Positions 19,277 through 20,912 of a DNA stretch of 20,912 nt are shown in pieces. Location: the IMG/VR virus record IMGVR_UViG_3300023180_000489, positions 1 to 20,912 of that record; one strand, written 5' to 3'. A model generated the notes under the pieces. That model made no database searches and had not been told where the DNA came from. It worked only from the letters and a program-made list of their open reading frames with translations. This DNA is from a virus. Numbering within the stretch: position 1 is the stretch's first letter; the number at the start of each line of letters is the position of its first letter. Position numbers and translations under genes: made by a program.

Positions 19277-19907
19277 TTTTTTTCAACTGCTTGTTGATGA
19301 ATCGGGCCATGCCGTCGTAGGTCTCCTGGAACACGTTTGGATGCTGTTTCCATTCCTCTGGCATCTCCCAACGGTCATGGTTCACCACTATCCATCTCAC
19401 ATCGGGATCCGAATAGCCCATCAGTTTGTGGAATTGGTAGATCCAGTAAGATGGATCAACTGGTCTCTTGATGTAGGTGTAGCCCTCTGAGCCGGTGTAC
19501 ATGTTGTTGATCCGATCCTTCTCCAGAGGGTGTAGATCGAAACCCAACATGAATATGGCCTTGGGTCGGAACGTCAGTGCCAGGTTCGCCGCATGCGGTC
19601 CTGTGCCCCAGTGGAAAGGATCGTCCTGTCTTTTGTCGCCGGAATATGGTAAGTCTGGTAATTTCTTTACATTGGGCCATGCCGCGAACTGGTCCGACCA
19701 TTTACCTCTGGTGAATATAGTTGTGCCTTTGCCCACAGCGTTGGCGGCCTGCTGGCACATATGCTTGTCAGCACACACCAAATACTCTGTGATGAAATCC
19801 CTGTAAATGGCATTACATCCAATTACCGTACTGAACGCTTTGAGTGGACTTATGTCAAATCCCCTCCTGCTCTCACCATTGCCTATTATGCTCACATACT
19901 TGGTCAT
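19269..19907 (-). CDS. GT42/DUF115-like putative glycosyltransferase (paralogue B)
   Basis: This 212-residue protein is a paralogue of the protein at 13321-14064. It shares IIGNGESRRGF (7-17), VIGCNAIYRD (28-37), GTGPHAA (101-107) and IFMLGFDLHP (118-127), in the same order. These correspond to the GNGPS, CN and SGxYxxAxA...GID stretches of GT42 and DUF115 proteins. The middle and C-terminal parts differ from paralogue A, so acceptor specificity probably differs too. The gene overlaps the radical SAM gene by eight bases (ATGACTAA). Upstream, AGGGG lies about 14 bases before the ATG. The function as a sugar transferase is inferred from motifs. Confidence 0.6.
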   Translation of the reverse strand: MTKYVSIIGNGESRRGFDISPLKAFSTVIGCNAIYRDFITEYLVCADKHMCQQAANAVGKGTTIFTRGKWSDQFAAWPNVKKLPDLPYSGDKRQDDPFHWGTGPHAANLALTFRPKAIFMLGFDLHPLEKDRINNMYTGSEGYTYIKRPVDPSYWIYQFHKLMGYSDPDVRWIVVNHDRWEMPEEWKQHPNVFQETYDGMARFINKQLKKND

Positions 19908-19927
19908 CGTCGTATTTAATCACCCCT

Positions 19928-19987
19928 TTAGACGCACACAGAAGCACGTACACTGCTGGTAAAATTCAAATTGGAATAGTTGTACAT
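19928..19987 (-). CDS. Possible 19-residue leader peptide or micro-ORF
   Basis: An ATG one base after the stop of the upstream 76-residue gene opens a frame reading MYNYSNLNFTSSVRASVCV, then TAA. It almost fills an 81-base gap that otherwise holds nothing recognisable. Its stop is followed at once by AGGGG, so it could couple translation to the GT42-like gene. The frame is short enough to be chance; the AGTGATATG around its start matches the starts at 17624 and 13048. Confidence 0.22.
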   Translation of the reverse strand: MYNYSNLNFTSSVRASVCV

Positions 19988-19988
19988 A

Positions 19989-20219
19989 TCACTCATTTTC
20001 GTTGATTAAATGCCATATGGTGCGATATTGATCCCATGCTTTCTTCAGCGCAGGATGTTTCCTCCTGAGCTCTATGGCCTCCGCATTTACCATTTCAGCC
20101 TCTTCGTACGCCTGTTCTTCGTCCCGGGCCCGTTGTGACTGTTCCACCAGTTTCCTGTCACCGTTTGGTAATTGTTCGTACACGGTCTCACCACCATCCG
20201 GCGACACGTATATGGGCAT
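19989..20219 (-). CDS. Small acidic/helical phage protein, function unknown
   Basis: This 76-residue protein begins MPIYVSPDGGETVYEQLPNG, followed by a charged helix rich in Glu, Ala and Arg and an aromatic end WDQYRTIWHLINENE. The opening resembles short proteins of T4-like marine phages that start with a YxSPDGGxTVY motif, but no function is known to me. An upstream frame extends to 20318, but it overlaps the HIT gene and reads as Lys/Arg-rich shadow sequence. ATG 20219, 13 bases after the HIT stop and nine bases after AGGAAG, is preferred. Confidence 0.6.
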   Translation of the reverse strand: MPIYVSPDGGETVYEQLPNGDRKLVEQSQRARDEEQAYEEAEMVNAEAIELRRKHPALKKAWDQYRTIWHLINENE

Positions 20220-20232
20220 TGGTATTATCTTC

Positions 20233-20682
20233 CTACTGATCTTCTTTTTTCTCTTTGTTCTTTTCATATGTGTCATCTTCTGAGTAATATTCATAGTGGT
20301 CCGCTCCTGGGTGTGCATGTCTCATTCCACCCTTTTGCTTGGCGTCACCGTCGTGCCTGGGTATGAAGTGTATGTGTGGCCACATGATGGTCTGTCCGGC
20401 ACAGCGTCCGATGTTCATGCCTATGTTGAATCCCGCTATCCTGCCTTTCTTGATCTGTTCATGACCGTAGTCGTAGGCCATGCCGTAGGACCTGCCCACG
20501 AAGTGCGAGTTGTTCTCCTTTGGTATGAATAATCTATGCCCCTCGACACAAGGATATCTGTCATCGAAAACGAAGGTGAAATCTGATTCCATGACCGGTG
20601 TGTCGTTGCTGAACCACACGCTCTCGTCGACCGTGTCGACTTTCTCAAATGGCTTCTTGTAGATAGGTTTTCTCGATGGCAT
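20233..20682 (-). CDS. HIT-family nucleotide-binding protein with altered triad
   Basis: This 149-residue protein resembles HIT hydrolases and transferases acting on nucleoside phosphoramidates or dinucleoside polyphosphates. The GQTIMWPHIHFIPR segment (96-109) corresponds to the usual GQTVxHxHxHxxPR. The second and third His are present (H103, H105) but the first is replaced by Trp (W101), so the HxHxH triad is WxHxH; H103 aligns with the nucleophile. GHRLFIPKE at 48-56 matches the GHxLIxPK strand typical of the family. A C-terminal tail rich in Glu, Asp, Lys and Tyr (from about residue 128) is outside the fold. It overlaps the upstream gene by 38 bases. Confidence 0.75.
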   Translation of the reverse strand: MPSRKPIYKKPFEKVDTVDESVWFSNDTPVMESDFTFVFDDRYPCVEGHRLFIPKENNSHFVGRSYGMAYDYGHEQIKKGRIAGFNIGMNIGRCAGQTIMWPHIHFIPRHDGDAKQKGGMRHAHPGADHYEYYSEDDTYEKNKEKKEDQ

Positions 20683-20908
20683 TGGTTTCTATTATTCCTA
20701 TCCTTATATTACTGGAATTTGGTCTGTGTCGCAACCTGATTTCCTGCCAGTACTTGGTCTTGGGCACACTGGGATTGTGATCATGCACGTCCAGTAGGTT
20801 TACCAGGGCCTTCCTGACCTTCTCCGCCCCACCGTGTTTGCGACAGGTATCTGATCTGCCCACGTGTACGATCTTGTTTCCAATTTTGATTTTATACACA
20901 CAGGACAA
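20645..20908 (-). CDS. Small protein, possibly GIY-YIG-like (5' end uncertain)
   Basis: About 87 residues. The start near VYKIKIGNKIVHVGRSDTC has the spacing of the GIY-YIG nuclease signature (VY, about ten residues, HVG), followed by Arg residues (CRKHGGAEKVRKALV). The end RIGIIETNAIEKTYLQEAI has glutamates where the catalytic Glu of such folds could lie. The Tyr of YIG is replaced by His, so nuclease activity is doubtful. The start is uncertain: the frame opens at a TTG four bases from the window edge, a GTG lies nine bases further in, and the gene may begin outside the window. It overlaps the HIT gene by 38 bases. Confidence 0.45.
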   Translation of the reverse strand: MSCVYKIKIGNKIVHVGRSDTCRKHGGAEKVRKALVNLLDVHDHNPSVPKTKYWQEIRLRHRPNSSNIRIGIIETNAIEKTYLQEAI

Positions 20909-20912
20909 TCTT

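Overview
This window reads as part of a tailed double-stranded DNA phage genome of the T4-like marine myovirus type. Four observations support this. Gene packing is extreme: nearly all genes lie on the minus strand and many junctions overlap by 1 to 8 bases. A block of very large Ser/Thr/Gly-rich fibre or adhesin genes is present. Octamers of the T4 late-promoter type (NATAAATA, consensus TATAAATA) recur before several structural genes. The auxiliary genes (GroES-like co-chaperonin, IscA/HesB carrier, QueD/PTPS-like protein, radical SAM protein, glycosyltransferases, HIT protein) are typical of marine T4-like phages. No photosynthesis, capsid, polymerase or terminase gene lies in the window, so the host cannot be named. 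Base composition looks moderate by eye, which does not suggest a very AT-rich SAR11-type phage.

Layout by position. 1-51: the probable end of a plus-strand gene. 48-2598 (all minus): GroES-like co-chaperonin, small lipoprotein, Pro/Ala-rich protein, a DnaE-like fragment that stops just before the catalytic aspartates, and two unrecognised proteins. 2615-13016 (minus): about 10 kb of fibre and adhesin genes. These are a short fibre-like protein, a protein with four putative Ig-like (He_PIG) domains, a small basic protein of 50 residues, three fibre paralogues sharing a head module and two kinds of beta repeat, and a LamG-like/polyglycine/lectin-like adhesin. 13048-13326: the only complete plus-strand gene, a zinc-ribbon protein. 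13321-20908 (minus): an accessory block with two paralogous GT42/DUF115-like proteins, an IscA carrier, a GT8-like glycosyltransferase, a QueD/PTPS-like protein, a possible Sm-like protein, an MBD4-like DNA glycosylase, a twitch-type radical SAM protein, a HIT protein, a possible GIY-YIG-like protein and several unknowns.

How the parts may work together (inference). The fibre block supplies host-recognition proteins transcribed late from T4-type promoters. Several accessory genes instead carry near-consensus sigma70 promoters (TTGACR, spacer 16-17, TAWAAT) placed 5 to 9 bases before the ATG, which implies early and essentially leaderless transcripts. The glycosyltransferase-like and radical SAM genes beside the fibre block could modify surface glycans of host or virion. 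The most unusual items are the catalytically headless DnaE fragment, the leaderless early-promoter pattern, the minimal MBD4-like glycosylase, and the repeat modules shared across three neighbouring fibre genes.
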